From NCBI GenBank assembly GCA_963778675.1, contig CAVZVI010000011.1, positions 558,001 to 622,000 of the forward strand: a DNA stretch of 64,000 nucleotides, in the 5' to 3' direction. Under the pieces are notes generated by a model. It had not been told where the DNA came from. It did no database searches and worked only from the letters and a program-made list of their open reading frames with translations. This DNA comes from CAWCDJ01 sp963778675. GTDB taxonomy: Bacteria > Acidobacteriota > Terriglobia > Bryobacterales > Bryobacteraceae. Below are positions 47,735 to 56,284 of this stretch, piece after piece. A program made the translations under genes and the position numbers. Positions within the stretch are counted from its first letter, which is position 1. Each line of letters starts with the position of its first letter.

Positions 47735-50485
47735 ATGAAACGGGGTTTTTATCTTATTCTGGCGCTGGCCGCGGGCCCGGCCGCATGCGGCGCGGATCTC
47801 GCGGCGACAGCCTATCGCATCGAGGCAGTAGCCGGCAGCACAGGCCTCGGTGACGGCGGACCGGCCGCGATGGCCCAGATCGGCGCGATCCAGGGAATCG
47901 CCGCCGACCGTTGGGGCAATCTCTACCTTTCCGACACCGATCACCACCGCGTCCGCAAGGTCTCCACCTCGGGCATCATCGCCACCATCGCGGGAACCGG
48001 GGAAGCCGGGTTCTCGGGCGACGGCGGCCCCGCCTTGGCTGCTCAGTTGAACCTGCCCTACGGAATCGTGGTGGACTACGCCGGCTATGTCTACGTCGCC
48101 GACCTCGGCAATAACCGCGTGCGGAAGATCGCGCCGGACGGAACCATCTCGACCGTGGCCGGAACCGGAGCAGCCGGATTCTCGGGCGATGGCGGCCTGG
48201 CGGTCGACGCCCGGCTGCAGACACCCCGAAACCTCGCCGTGGATTCCTCCGGCAACCTCTACATCGCCGAATTCGCCGGCCACCGCATACGCCGTGTGGC
48301 ATCCGACGGGCGGATCTCGACGGTGGCGGGAACCGGCATTGCCGGTTTCGGCGGCGATGGCGGACCGGCGGCGGCCGCCCAGCTCGGGTACCCCGCCGGC
48401 CTGGCCGTCGACCGGGACGGGGCGCTGTACATCGCCGATTCCCAGAACAACCGGATCCGGAAAGTGGCCAAAGGTGTGATCGTGACCGCGCTCGGCGGCG
48501 TGCCGGGAACCTCGCTGGCTACCCCGATCGCGGTGACGGTTGACCCGGCCGGTAATCTGTACGTCGCCGACAGCAGCTTCCTGGTGCGCGCCTACACCCC
48601 GGCGGCGGCGTGGGTCGATTTCGCGGGCAGCGCCGGGCAGGGGTATTCGGGCGACGGCGGCCCCGCCGCCAAGGCGCAGCTCACCCAGCCCCGCGACCTT
48701 GCCGCGTCCCCCACCGGCGGTCTCTTCATTGCCGACGGCGTGCGCGTGCGCTTCGTGGACACGGGCGGACTGATTCGTACGGCCGCCGGAGATGGATTCG
48801 TCCACGCAGTGGGCGACGGCGGCCCGGCCTCCGCGGCGATCCTGAACCAACCCTCGTCGGTAGCTCTGGACGGGTCCGGCAACCTCTACATTGCCGACAC
48901 CGGGACCCAGCGCGTCCGCCAGGTGCGGCCGGACGGCACGACCTGCACCCTGGCCGGTACCGGGCTACCGGGCGACGGCGGCGACGGCGGCCCCGCCGCA
49001 GCAGCGCCGTTGAACTTCCCGATGGGAGTGGCGGTCGATTCCTGGGGCAACGTCGCCATCGCCGACAGCTACAACCACCGCATCCGCCAGGTGGGCGCCG
49101 GAGGGACGATCGTCACCGTCGCAGGCACGGGAAAATCCGGCACGGGCCAAGATACGATGCCCGCGCTCCAAACCCAGTTGCGCGGGCCGCGCGGCGTCTG
49201 CTTCGACCGCTCCGGCACCTTGTTCATCGTCGACACCGGGAACCACAGGGTTTTGCGCTACGCCAATGGAGCCCTGGTCGAAACCGCGGCCGGCAACGGC
49301 TCTCCGGGGGACGCGGGCGATGACGGCCAGGCGCGCTACGCCCAGCTCAATCAGCCGTCTTCCTGCGCGGTCGATTCGTTCGGCAACCTCTTCATCGCCG
49401 ATACCGGCAGCCAGCGCATCCGCAAAGTCGCTCCCGGCGGCATCATCTCCACCGTAGCCGGCACCGGCGAACCGGGCTTCTCCGGGGACGCGGGACCCGC
49501 CACGGCAGCCCGGCTCCAGACGCCACGCGGCGTGGCGGTAGACGATAACGGCGACATTTTCATCGCAGACACGGCCAACCAGCGCATCCGGCAGGTGACA
49601 CCCGACGGCATCATTCATACGATCGCCGGACAGGGCACAGCCGGCTATTCCGGCGACGGCGGCGCGGCGGCCGACGCACTCCTGAACAGCCCCGGCGGCC
49701 TGGTGCTCGACGGCGCCGGCGACCTCTATTTCGCCGACACCGGGAACCGGCGCATCCGCAGGCTCGTGCCGCAAGCGCCGGAGGTTGCGCCGGAGCCTGT
49801 GACTCTCCCGCCCTCGCTCTCTGCCGTCAACGCCGCCAGCCAGCGGGCAGGAGCCGTCGCGCCGGGCGAGATCCTGACGATTTATGGCGCGGGCATCGGG
49901 CCGGAGTCGGGCCTCGCGGCTTCGTTTGACGATACCGGCGCGTTGCCGGACCATTTGGGCGGATCGGAAGTGCGGTTCGACGGCGTCCCGGCGCCGATCT
50001 TTTATTCCCAGGCCGGACAGATCAATGTCCAGGCGCCCTACACCATCGCAGGGCAGGCGGCTACCCACGTAGACGTGCTCTTCCAGGCGAAGCCGGCCGG
50101 CGTCCTGGATCTCGGCGTGGTCGACGCATCTCCAGCCCTGTTCCCGCTGGCGATCAATCAGGACGCCAGTTCCAATTCCGCGTCTGCCCCGGCACCGCGC
50201 GGCACCATCGTGATGCTCTTCGCCACCGGAGAGGGCCTTACCGATGGCGCCAATGTCTCCGGACAAGCGGCCGCCGCTCCATACCCGCGGCCCAGGCTGC
50301 CGGTAAAGGTGATGATCGGAGGAATCGTGGCCGAAATCCTTTATGCGGGAAGCGCACCGGGCCTGGCGGGAACGCTGCAGATCAACGCGCGCGTGCCCGG
50401 CGGTTTCCTGGCTCCCGGGCCCGTTCCGGTGGAGTTGCAGGTGGGCGCTGCCGTCTCGCCCGCTCTGACGATCTGGGTCCGGTAG
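47735..50485 (+). CDS. Secreted NHL-repeat protein with Solibacter-type C-terminal domain
   Basis: The 916-residue protein has a signal peptide (MKRGFYLILALAAGPAACGA) and 12 NHL-type repeats of about 55 residues covering about 25-680. Each carries the pattern GDGGPAAxAQLNxPxGVAVDxxGNLYIADTxNxRIRKVxPDGTISTVAGTG; the fifth and ninth repeats are degenerate. The last 230 residues form the domain common in Solibacter, starting SLSAVNAASQRAGAVAPGEILTIYGAGIGP and ending GSAPGLAGTLQINARVP. Two six-bladed propellers would fit 12 repeats. The role is presumably extracellular binding. The ATG at 47735 (AGGG adjacent) is preferred over a longer frame from 47693. Confidence 0.92.
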   Translation: MKRGFYLILALAAGPAACGADLAATAYRIEAVAGSTGLGDGGPAAMAQIGAIQGIAADRWGNLYLSDTDHHRVRKVSTSGIIATIAGTGEAGFSGDGGPALAAQLNLPYGIVVDYAGYVYVADLGNNRVRKIAPDGTISTVAGTGAAGFSGDGGLAVDARLQTPRNLAVDSSGNLYIAEFAGHRIRRVASDGRISTVAGTGIAGFGGDGGPAAAAQLGYPAGLAVDRDGALYIADSQNNRIRKVAKGVIVTALGGVPGTSLATPIAVTVDPAGNLYVADSSFLVRAYTPAAAWVDFAGSAGQGYSGDGGPAAKAQLTQPRDLAASPTGGLFIADGVRVRFVDTGGLIRTAAGDGFVHAVGDGGPASAAILNQPSSVALDGSGNLYIADTGTQRVRQVRPDGTTCTLAGTGLPGDGGDGGPAAAAPLNFPMGVAVDSWGNVAIADSYNHRIRQVGAGGTIVTVAGTGKSGTGQDTMPALQTQLRGPRGVCFDRSGTLFIVDTGNHRVLRYANGALVETAAGNGSPGDAGDDGQARYAQLNQPSSCAVDSFGNLFIADTGSQRIRKVAPGGIISTVAGTGEPGFSGDAGPATAARLQTPRGVAVDDNGDIFIADTANQRIRQVTPDGIIHTIAGQGTAGYSGDGGAAADALLNSPGGLVLDGAGDLYFADTGNRRIRRLVPQAPEVAPEPVTLPPSLSAVNAASQRAGAVAPGEILTIYGAGIGPESGLAASFDDTGALPDHLGGSEVRFDGVPAPIFYSQAGQINVQAPYTIAGQAATHVDVLFQAKPAGVLDLGVVDASPALFPLAINQDASSNSASAPAPRGTIVMLFATGEGLTDGANVSGQAAAAPYPRPRLPVKVMIGGIVAEILYAGSAPGLAGTLQINARVPGGFLAPGPVPVELQVGAAVSPALTIWVR

Positions 50486-50490
50486 GCTGC

Positions 50491-50496
50491 TATTCT
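50491..50496 (+). promoter_or_regulatory. -10 element TATTCT close to thiD
   Basis: TATTCT lies eight bases before the thiD ATG at 50505. GGGA and GGA lie between them and could act as a weak ribosome site if transcription starts further upstream. Confidence 0.4.
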
Positions 50497-50504
50497 GGGA
50501 CGGA

Positions 50505-51287
50505 ATGCCGCCTGTCGCACTGACCATCGCCGGATCGGACCCCAGCGGCGGCGCCGGCATCCAGGCCGATCTCAAGACGTTCCAACAGTTCGGCGCCTAC
50601 GGGGAAGCCGTCATCACGCTGCTCACCGTGCAGAACACCGTGCGGGTTTCGCGCGTCGAGGTGATGCCGCCGGAACTGGTGATCGAACAGTTGGCCGCGG
50701 TCCTCGAAGATATCCCGCCGGCCGCCGCCAAGACCGGGGCGCTCGGCTCGGCGGCGGTGGTCCGAGCGGTGGCCCGCGCCGCCGCCGCATTCGCCTTCCC
50801 GCTGGTGGTGGACCCTGTGATGGTCAGCAAGCACGGTCTCCCGCTTCTGCCCGGCGAAGCCGTGCAGGTGATCCGCGAGGAACTCCTGCCGCACGCCGCG
50901 CTGGTCACACCCAACGTGCCGGAGGCCGAAGCCCTGGCGGAGATGCCCATCCGCGGCCGCGACGATATGCGGCGCGCCGCCGCGCGCATCCATGCGCTGG
51001 GCGCTCGCGCGGTGCTCATCAAAGGCGGGCATGCCGCGGGCGATGCCACGGACCTGCTCTTCGAGGGCGCGGAGTATCGCGAGTTCCCCGCCCCGCGCGT
51101 CGAGACTCCTCACACGCACGGCACCGGATGCACCTACTCGGCCGCCATCACCGCCGGCCTGGCCTCGGGACTGCCGCTGGCCGAAGCCGTCGCTCGCGCC
51201 AAACGCTTCATTGCCGAAGCCATCCGGACCAATCCCGGACTCGGACACGGCTGCGGCCCGGTCAACCATTTCGCGGAGGTTCGATGA
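50505..51287 (+). CDS. thiD: Hydroxymethylpyrimidine/phosphomethylpyrimidine kinase
   Basis: The 260-residue ribokinase-fold enzyme phosphorylates HMP and HMP-phosphate in thiamine biosynthesis. It has ALTIAGSDPSGGAGIQADLKTFQQFGAYGEAVITLLTVQNT at the N-terminus (substrate site), DPVMVSKHG, TPNVPEAEAL, KGGHAAGDATDLLF and the anion hole/catalytic motif HTHGTGCTYSAAITAGLA (Asp replaced by the usual Gly-Thr-Gly-Cys set). It is full length for ThiD. No other thiamine gene is adjacent. A small gene starts in its stop codon. Confidence 0.95.
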   Translation: MPPVALTIAGSDPSGGAGIQADLKTFQQFGAYGEAVITLLTVQNTVRVSRVEVMPPELVIEQLAAVLEDIPPAAAKTGALGSAAVVRAVARAAAAFAFPLVVDPVMVSKHGLPLLPGEAVQVIREELLPHAALVTPNVPEAEALAEMPIRGRDDMRRAAARIHALGARAVLIKGGHAAGDATDLLFEGAEYREFPAPRVETPHTHGTGCTYSAAITAGLASGLPLAEAVARAKRFIAEAIRTNPGLGHGCGPVNHFAEVR

Positions 51288-51511
51288 AGTTCCAGGATGT
51301 TCTGATCGCCGCCATCCAGCGCTCCGAGATTCCGCTGCGGTTCGAGCCCGGCGCCGAGGAAGCGGTCGCCAGGCCCGTGACCGAAGTGCTGCGAGCCTGG
51401 GTGTCGGCCCACCTGCCCGAAGACGCGAGGTCCGATTTCGATGCCGGCGGCCGCTCGCTGGCGCTGCGCCTGCTGGCCGAACTCGATGGCTCGGCCGACC
51501 TGCCGGAGTGA
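51284..51511 (+). CDS. Small hypothetical protein coupled to thiD
   Basis: This 75-residue acidic protein (starting MKFQDVLIAAIQRSEIPLRF) has no family I recognise. It is soluble, mostly helical and has no cysteine. It is supported by a perfect coupling arrangement: GGAGG ends six bases before an ATGA that overlaps the thiD stop. Its codon use matches its neighbours. A role in thiamine metabolism is only a positional guess. Confidence 0.72.
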   Translation: MKFQDVLIAAIQRSEIPLRFEPGAEEAVARPVTEVLRAWVSAHLPEDARSDFDAGGRSLALRLLAELDGSADLPE

Positions 51512-51543
51512 AATCGTAACCCGGCAATCCGGCGAATCACGGG

Positions 51544-51570
51544 TTGACAGAGCGCCCCTAACCATATTCA
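51544..51570 (+). promoter_or_regulatory. Candidate promoter of the lemA/M48 operon
   Basis: A perfect TTGACA (51544-51549) is followed by TATTCA (51565-51570) at a spacing of 15 bases, shorter than ideal. The leader to the LemA ATG would be about 32 bases and contains GAGGATG as ribosome site. Confidence 0.45.
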
Positions 51571-51607
51571 GTAATGACACTGGCAGGCGCCGGCACGAGG
51601 ATGTTGG

Positions 51608-52189
51608 ATGGAGATGAACGCCTTGGCGCTCTTGCCTGCTCTACTACCGCTGCTCCTGCTCGCGTGCGCCGCCGCCGGGGCGGTGACGATGTACAACGCG
51701 ATGGTCCGCTCCCGCATCCGCACCCGCGAAGCGTGGTCCGGCATCGAAGTTCAATTGAAGCGGCGTGCCAGCCTGATTCCCAACCTGGTGCACACGGTCC
51801 GCGGCTACGCCGACCACGAACACGCGGTGTTCGCCGAAGTGGCCCAGGCGCGCGGGGCGCTGGCCGCTGCCTCCGGTCCGGCTGCCGCCGCCGCTGCTGA
51901 CCAGTCGCTGACCCAGGCGCTCGGACGCCTGATGGCGGTGGCGGAGAACTATCCCCAGCTCCAGGCAGCGTCCGGGTTCGGCCAGTTGCAGTCGGAACTG
52001 GAAGACACCGAAGAGAAGGTCGCCTACGCCCGGCAGTTCTACAACCAGAATGCGCTCGATTACAACGCTCGCATTCAGAGCTTCCCCGGCAATCAGTTCG
52101 CGCGCTGGTTTCATTTCGAGCCGGTGGCGTTTTTCAACGCCGACCAGGCCGCGCTCGAGGAGGTAAAGGTCGACTTCACCGCAGCCTGA
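51608..52189 (+). CDS. LemA family protein
   Basis: The 193-residue protein has one N-terminal transmembrane helix (about 8-30) and the LemA helical domain: NAMVRSRIRTREAWSGIEVQLKRRASLIPNLVHTVRGYADHE (about 32-73), AVAENYPQLQAASGFGQLQSELEDTEEKVAYARQFYNQNALDYNARIQSFPGNQFA. It is membrane-anchored; its biochemical role is poorly known, but it is often encoded with HtpX-like proteases, as here: the M48 gene starts one base after its stop. A full-length LemA fold is preserved. Confidence 0.95.
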   Translation: MEMNALALLPALLPLLLLACAAAGAVTMYNAMVRSRIRTREAWSGIEVQLKRRASLIPNLVHTVRGYADHEHAVFAEVAQARGALAAASGPAAAAAADQSLTQALGRLMAVAENYPQLQAASGFGQLQSELEDTEEKVAYARQFYNQNALDYNARIQSFPGNQFARWFHFEPVAFFNADQAALEEVKVDFTAA

Positions 52190-52190
52190 C

Positions 52191-53729
52191 ATGACACCCG
52201 CATGCACCGAGCCGGTGCTGGTGTACAACCGCATCGCTCAAAACCACCGCAAGACGGTGCTGCTGGTCGCGATGGCCGTCGCGTCGATCGCGCCGTTCGT
52301 GCTGGCCTTCAGCTACGGATTTGCGCTCTCCATCGTTTACCGTCTGGCGGGCGGGCATGGGATACATCCCGCCGACCAACCCGTCGACCACGGGCTCATG
52401 GCGCGGCTCATGGTTGTCTTTGCGCTCGGGCTGATCGGAGTCCTCGGGCTACTCTTCTGGGGAATCGCTTCTTCACCGGTCGCCAAGATCCTGGCATTCG
52501 CGGGAGCGCGGCCGGCCGGGGCGCCCGAAGCGGAAGCCAAACGGCTGCTCGAAAACCTGGCCATCGGCGCCGGACTCCCGAAGCCCCGTCTCTATATTGT
52601 CGACACCGCCGCACCGAACGCCTTCGCGGCCGGCTTCGATCCGCCGCATTCGGTGGTCGCCGTCACGACGGGACTGTTGAAGCTGATGGACCGCCGCGAA
52701 CTGGAAGGTGTACTGGCCCATGAGCTTTCTCACATCGGCAACCACGATACCCGGCTGAACACCTTCGTGGCCGCTATCGTGCTGTTTCTGCGCCTGCCGT
52801 ACCTGATGCGGCGGCGCGGCATACAGGAATCGAAGCAGACCGTCTCCGGCTCGCCGATGTGCCAATACCGCTCCTACCGGTTGATGCTGTCACCTCTCTA
52901 CATCTACGTCTTCTTCGTGGCGCCGGTGCTGGCCGCACTGATCCGCTCGGCCCTTTCCCGCAGCCGGGAATATCTGGCGGATGCTGATGCCGCCCTGCTC
53001 ACGCGGTATCCCGAAGGGCTCATGCGGGCATTGGCCAAGATTGCGGGTGCGGGATCGGCCGTCGCCGGCGCCAACCCCGTGGTCTCGCATCTCTACTTCG
53101 CGGACCCGGCTCCGGGTGTGCTGCAGGGACTGCTGAGCGGCGGACTCTTCGCCTCGCACCCGCCCATTCAGCACCGCATCCAGAGGCTGGCCGAGTTCAA
53201 CGGAGGCGTCGCGGTGTCGGAAGTCGAGAAAGCGCTGCACGCCGGCCAACAGTTCGGACAGCAACACCCGGCCGGGGAAAGCACGGGCATGCTGGAGTCG
53301 GCTACCGGTGACGAGTTAGCGATGCTGACGGTGGGAAACCCGATGGGCCGCGTGTTCCGCCTGATGGAAAGAGCAGCCGTGCCGGTGTACGACCAGCCGG
53401 ACCCGAAATCGGCTGTCCTGGCGCACGTTCTTCCGGGAAGCCTGGTGGTGGCCTTCGATGACCCGGGGCCCTACCGCCAGGTCAATACGGCCGAGCAGAC
53501 CTTCGGCTATATGCCCCGCAGAGTGAAGCTGCACGCCGTCGACATGCTGCCGTCGGAGCTCTACGACCCGTCGGCGCGCGCGGCCGCTGAGGAGGCGCTC
53601 CCACCGCTCGATTCCGCGGCCCCGGTGGCGGCCCCGGCCGTGAGCAGCAAGCAGATCGCGTTCGCCGTGGCATTTGGCGTGGTGGTATTCGCCGCAGTGC
53701 TGATAGCCCTCATGCACTTCGCCGGATAG
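52191..53729 (+). CDS. M48 family metalloprotease (HtpX-like) with SH3-like region
   Basis: This 512-residue integral membrane protease has two N-terminal transmembrane helices (about 25-52 and 68-92), the zinc motif HELSH (about 178-182), two more helices (about 190-205 and 232-256) and the third ligand in SRSREYLADADAALL. After the protease part (to about 350) comes a C-terminal region with a bacterial SH3-like stretch (AAVPVYDQPDPKSAVLAHVLPGSLVVAFDDPGPYRQVNT, about 390-428) and a final transmembrane helix (about 488-508). HtpX normally ends after the protease domain, so the extra sensor-like part is unusual. It should degrade damaged membrane proteins. It is coupled to LemA. Confidence 0.92.
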   Translation: MTPACTEPVLVYNRIAQNHRKTVLLVAMAVASIAPFVLAFSYGFALSIVYRLAGGHGIHPADQPVDHGLMARLMVVFALGLIGVLGLLFWGIASSPVAKILAFAGARPAGAPEAEAKRLLENLAIGAGLPKPRLYIVDTAAPNAFAAGFDPPHSVVAVTTGLLKLMDRRELEGVLAHELSHIGNHDTRLNTFVAAIVLFLRLPYLMRRRGIQESKQTVSGSPMCQYRSYRLMLSPLYIYVFFVAPVLAALIRSALSRSREYLADADAALLTRYPEGLMRALAKIAGAGSAVAGANPVVSHLYFADPAPGVLQGLLSGGLFASHPPIQHRIQRLAEFNGGVAVSEVEKALHAGQQFGQQHPAGESTGMLESATGDELAMLTVGNPMGRVFRLMERAAVPVYDQPDPKSAVLAHVLPGSLVVAFDDPGPYRQVNTAEQTFGYMPRRVKLHAVDMLPSELYDPSARAAAEEALPPLDSAAPVAAPAVSSKQIAFAVAFGVVVFAAVLIALMHFAG

Positions 53730-53755
53730 CGGCCGGCCGAACGTTCCCCACGGCG

Positions 53756-53790
53756 ACGTTATCCTTGGGTGACAGCCGGCTTGATAACGT
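53756..53790. promoter_or_regulatory. Eight-base inverted repeat before the hybrid kinase
   Basis: ACGTTATC (53756-53763) and GATAACGT (53783-53790) are perfect complements separated by 19 bases, about 50 bases before the kinase start. The spacing of nearly three helical turns between half-site centres fits cooperative dimer binding. No clear promoter is seen. Confidence 0.45.
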
Positions 53791-53839
53791 TTGGCAAGAA
53801 CGACTTTGGCGCCGCGATCGCTTAGCATCTTAAAGACTA

Positions 53840-56176
53840 ATGTTGGTTGAGCTCGATTTGCGCACTCCGGGAAACCGGATTGCGTCCGTGCTTCCTTACG
53901 TGTTTGGGCTGACGGCAGTCTTCGCCGCCACCATGATGGCGCTCATGGCCCAACCGGTTTTTGGGAGCGTCCATCCGTATATCGCCTATATCCTCCCCGT
54001 CATGGCCGCCGCTGCCTATGGCGGGCTGCTGCCGGGCCTTGCCGCGGCCGGGGCGAGCGCTCTGGCCATCATTCTTGTCTTCCTGCACGGCGCTTTGGAC
54101 GTCAGCTCCGAGCTGTTCCTCCTGCTCTTCCTGCTCGATGGCCTGTGCATCAGCTGGCTGGGCGAACAGATGCGCACGGCGATGAAGGCCTCTCAACGAG
54201 CCCAAAGAGAAACGCTGGATGCGCACAAGAGCCAGCAGCAAATTCTCAGCTCGATTTCCGATGCGTTCGGCGCGCTCGACGCCGGCTGCCGCTTCATTTA
54301 TGCCAATCGAAACCTCGCATCGATCGCGGGAAAAGCGCCGGAGGAACTGACCGGCGAAGAGATCTGGGGGATGATCCCGGCCTTCTGCGCGCCCGGCCCG
54401 AAGCAGGCGCTCGAACAGGCTCTGGAAACGCGAGCTTCCACCACTTTCGAAATGTTCGTGCCGCACCTGAACCGGTGGTATGAGACCACGGTGTATCCGT
54501 TTGAATCCGGCCTTTCCTTGTGCAGCCGCGACATCACTCCACGCCGCGACGCCGAGCGCGTGCTCAGTGAAACCGAAGAACGGCTCAGGCTGGCCCCCGA
54601 GGTAGCGATGGTGGGGACGTGGACCAACGATCTTCAGACCGGCCAGTTGGTCTGGTCTTCTGAACTGGAGAGAATGTTCGGCCTTTCGCCGGCGTCTTTC
54701 GCCGGAACGGAAGAAGCATTCCGGGAGCTGATTCATCAGGAAGATTGGAACAAAGTCAAAGAGGCGTTTGCCCGCTGCCGCCAGGATCAGGTCCCCTTTG
54801 AGACGGAGTTTCGCTATTCCCAATCCGGGGAAGAAACGCGCTGGATGCTCATCCGGGGCCGTGGATATCTGGACGATGCCGGACGTCCGCTGCGGCTCGT
54901 CGGAATCGCCATCGATGTCACGGTTCAGAAGCGGAATGAAGAAAAGCTGAGGCACACGCAGCGGCTCGAGAGCCTGGGCATTCTGGCAGGCGGAATTGCG
55001 CACGACTTCAATAATCTGCTGCTGGTGATCATGGGCAATGCGAACCTCGCATCCCGCCTGATGCCGGCCTATCACCCGGTAAGAGCGCCCCTCGAAGAGA
55101 TCGAACTGGCCAGCAACAAGGCCGCCAACCTCACTCGCCAGATGCTGGCCTACTCCGGCAACGGCCACGTGGATATCGACCGGCTCCAGGTGTCGGCCGT
55201 CATTCGGGACATAGAACGCCTGATCCGGTCCGTCATACCGAAAAACGTTCAACTCCGCATCGACCTCGCCGCCGACTTGCCGTTCATCGAAGCCGATTCC
55301 GCCCAAATGCAACAGGTGATCATGAACCTGGTGATCAACGCGGCGGAAGCCATTCCCGAGGGCCGGCAGGGAACCGTCTCCGTGCGTGCGTATGCCCAGG
55401 CCCCGGACGAAGCTCCACCGGAAGGGCCGGGCGACCGGCAGCCCGGGGCCGGCTACGTCACGATTGAAGTGGAAGATGACGGCATAGGGATGGATGAAGC
55501 CACGCGGGCGAGGATCTTCGAACCGTTCTTCACGACGAAGTTCCTCGGGCGCGGCCTGGGCCTGGCGGCGGTGATGGGGATCATCCGCGCCCACAAGGGC
55601 ACTCTGCGGGTGGACAGCACGCCGGGAAAAGGGACGAGTTTCCAGGTGCTGCTCGCCGCGGCATCCCCCGCAGATCCCGTTCTGCTGCCGGACGCAGCGG
55701 CGGCACCGGAACTTCGCGGCGAAGGACTGATCGTGGTCGTCGACGACGAGGAATCGGTTCGCCGGCTGGCGGGGACGATCCTCGAGACGTACGGGTACTC
55801 CGTGCTCCTGGCCGAAGACGGGTACGCGGCGGTGGAACTGGTACGGCGCTGCCCGGATCCGCCGTCGCTGGTGCTACTCGATCTATCGATGCCGGGAATC
55901 AGCGCCCAACAGACCATCGAGCAGCTTCGTTTTCTCCGGCCGGACCTCCCGATCCTGTTGTCCAGCGGCTACGATGAAGACGGCGTTCTGTTGAAGTTCA
56001 ACAATCGCCGCCACTTCGGATTCATTCACAAACCCTACACGCCGGCCCAACTGTCGGAACAGGTAAAGGCCGGAATCGCCGAGGCCGCCGCCAGTTCTTC
56101 CGCCGCCGCGACCCTCGAGCGAGGCCGCGGTCATTCGATCCCTGGAGTGCCGGCGGGCGGCTTCCGGGTCCAGTGA
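53840..56176 (+). CDS. Membrane-bound hybrid histidine kinase with two PAS domains
   Basis: This 778-residue kinase has an N-terminal DUF4118-like membrane part with about three to four transmembrane helices (18-110, AIILVFLHGALDVSSELFLLLFLLDG), a coiled coil, two PAS domains (about 130-235 and 250-365), HisKA with GGIAHDFNNLLLVI (phospho-His about 385), the HATPase domain with NLVINAAEAIPEG and GRGLGLAAVMGI, and a C-terminal receiver (about 635-755) with Asp in VLLDLSMPG. The inner-membrane part may sense a membrane or periplasmic cue. The output partner is not encoded nearby. An inverted repeat lies about 50 bases upstream of its start at 53840. Confidence 0.94.
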   Translation: MLVELDLRTPGNRIASVLPYVFGLTAVFAATMMALMAQPVFGSVHPYIAYILPVMAAAAYGGLLPGLAAAGASALAIILVFLHGALDVSSELFLLLFLLDGLCISWLGEQMRTAMKASQRAQRETLDAHKSQQQILSSISDAFGALDAGCRFIYANRNLASIAGKAPEELTGEEIWGMIPAFCAPGPKQALEQALETRASTTFEMFVPHLNRWYETTVYPFESGLSLCSRDITPRRDAERVLSETEERLRLAPEVAMVGTWTNDLQTGQLVWSSELERMFGLSPASFAGTEEAFRELIHQEDWNKVKEAFARCRQDQVPFETEFRYSQSGEETRWMLIRGRGYLDDAGRPLRLVGIAIDVTVQKRNEEKLRHTQRLESLGILAGGIAHDFNNLLLVIMGNANLASRLMPAYHPVRAPLEEIELASNKAANLTRQMLAYSGNGHVDIDRLQVSAVIRDIERLIRSVIPKNVQLRIDLAADLPFIEADSAQMQQVIMNLVINAAEAIPEGRQGTVSVRAYAQAPDEAPPEGPGDRQPGAGYVTIEVEDDGIGMDEATRARIFEPFFTTKFLGRGLGLAAVMGIIRAHKGTLRVDSTPGKGTSFQVLLAAASPADPVLLPDAAAAPELRGEGLIVVVDDEESVRRLAGTILETYGYSVLLAEDGYAAVELVRRCPDPPSLVLLDLSMPGISAQQTIEQLRFLRPDLPILLSSGYDEDGVLLKFNNRRHFGFIHKPYTPAQLSEQVKAGIAEAAASSSAAATLERGRGHSIPGVPAGGFRVQ

Positions 56177-56236
56177 CGCGGCGCTGCACCCGATCTTTGT
56201 AACCTTTCCAGCCAGCGAAGGTATTGCAATGCGAAA

Positions 56237-56254
56237 GACCGGGAACTCCCGGTC
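56237..56254. promoter_or_regulatory. Palindrome in the leader of the second ADOP gene
   Basis: GACCGGGA and TCCCGGTC are perfect eight-base arms separated by AC. The site is 30 bases before the ATG at 56285. No T run follows, so it is an operator or RNA hairpin rather than a terminator. Confidence 0.45.
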
Positions 56255-56284
56255 GCCGGACTTCGTACAAGAGTAAAGACCCGG

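Noticed and set aside
47840..49760. Tandem direct repeats that could suggest a DNA repeat array or CRISPR
   Set aside because: The units are about 165 bases, in frame and degenerate at third positions: they are NHL protein repeats. There are no short identical repeats with spacers.
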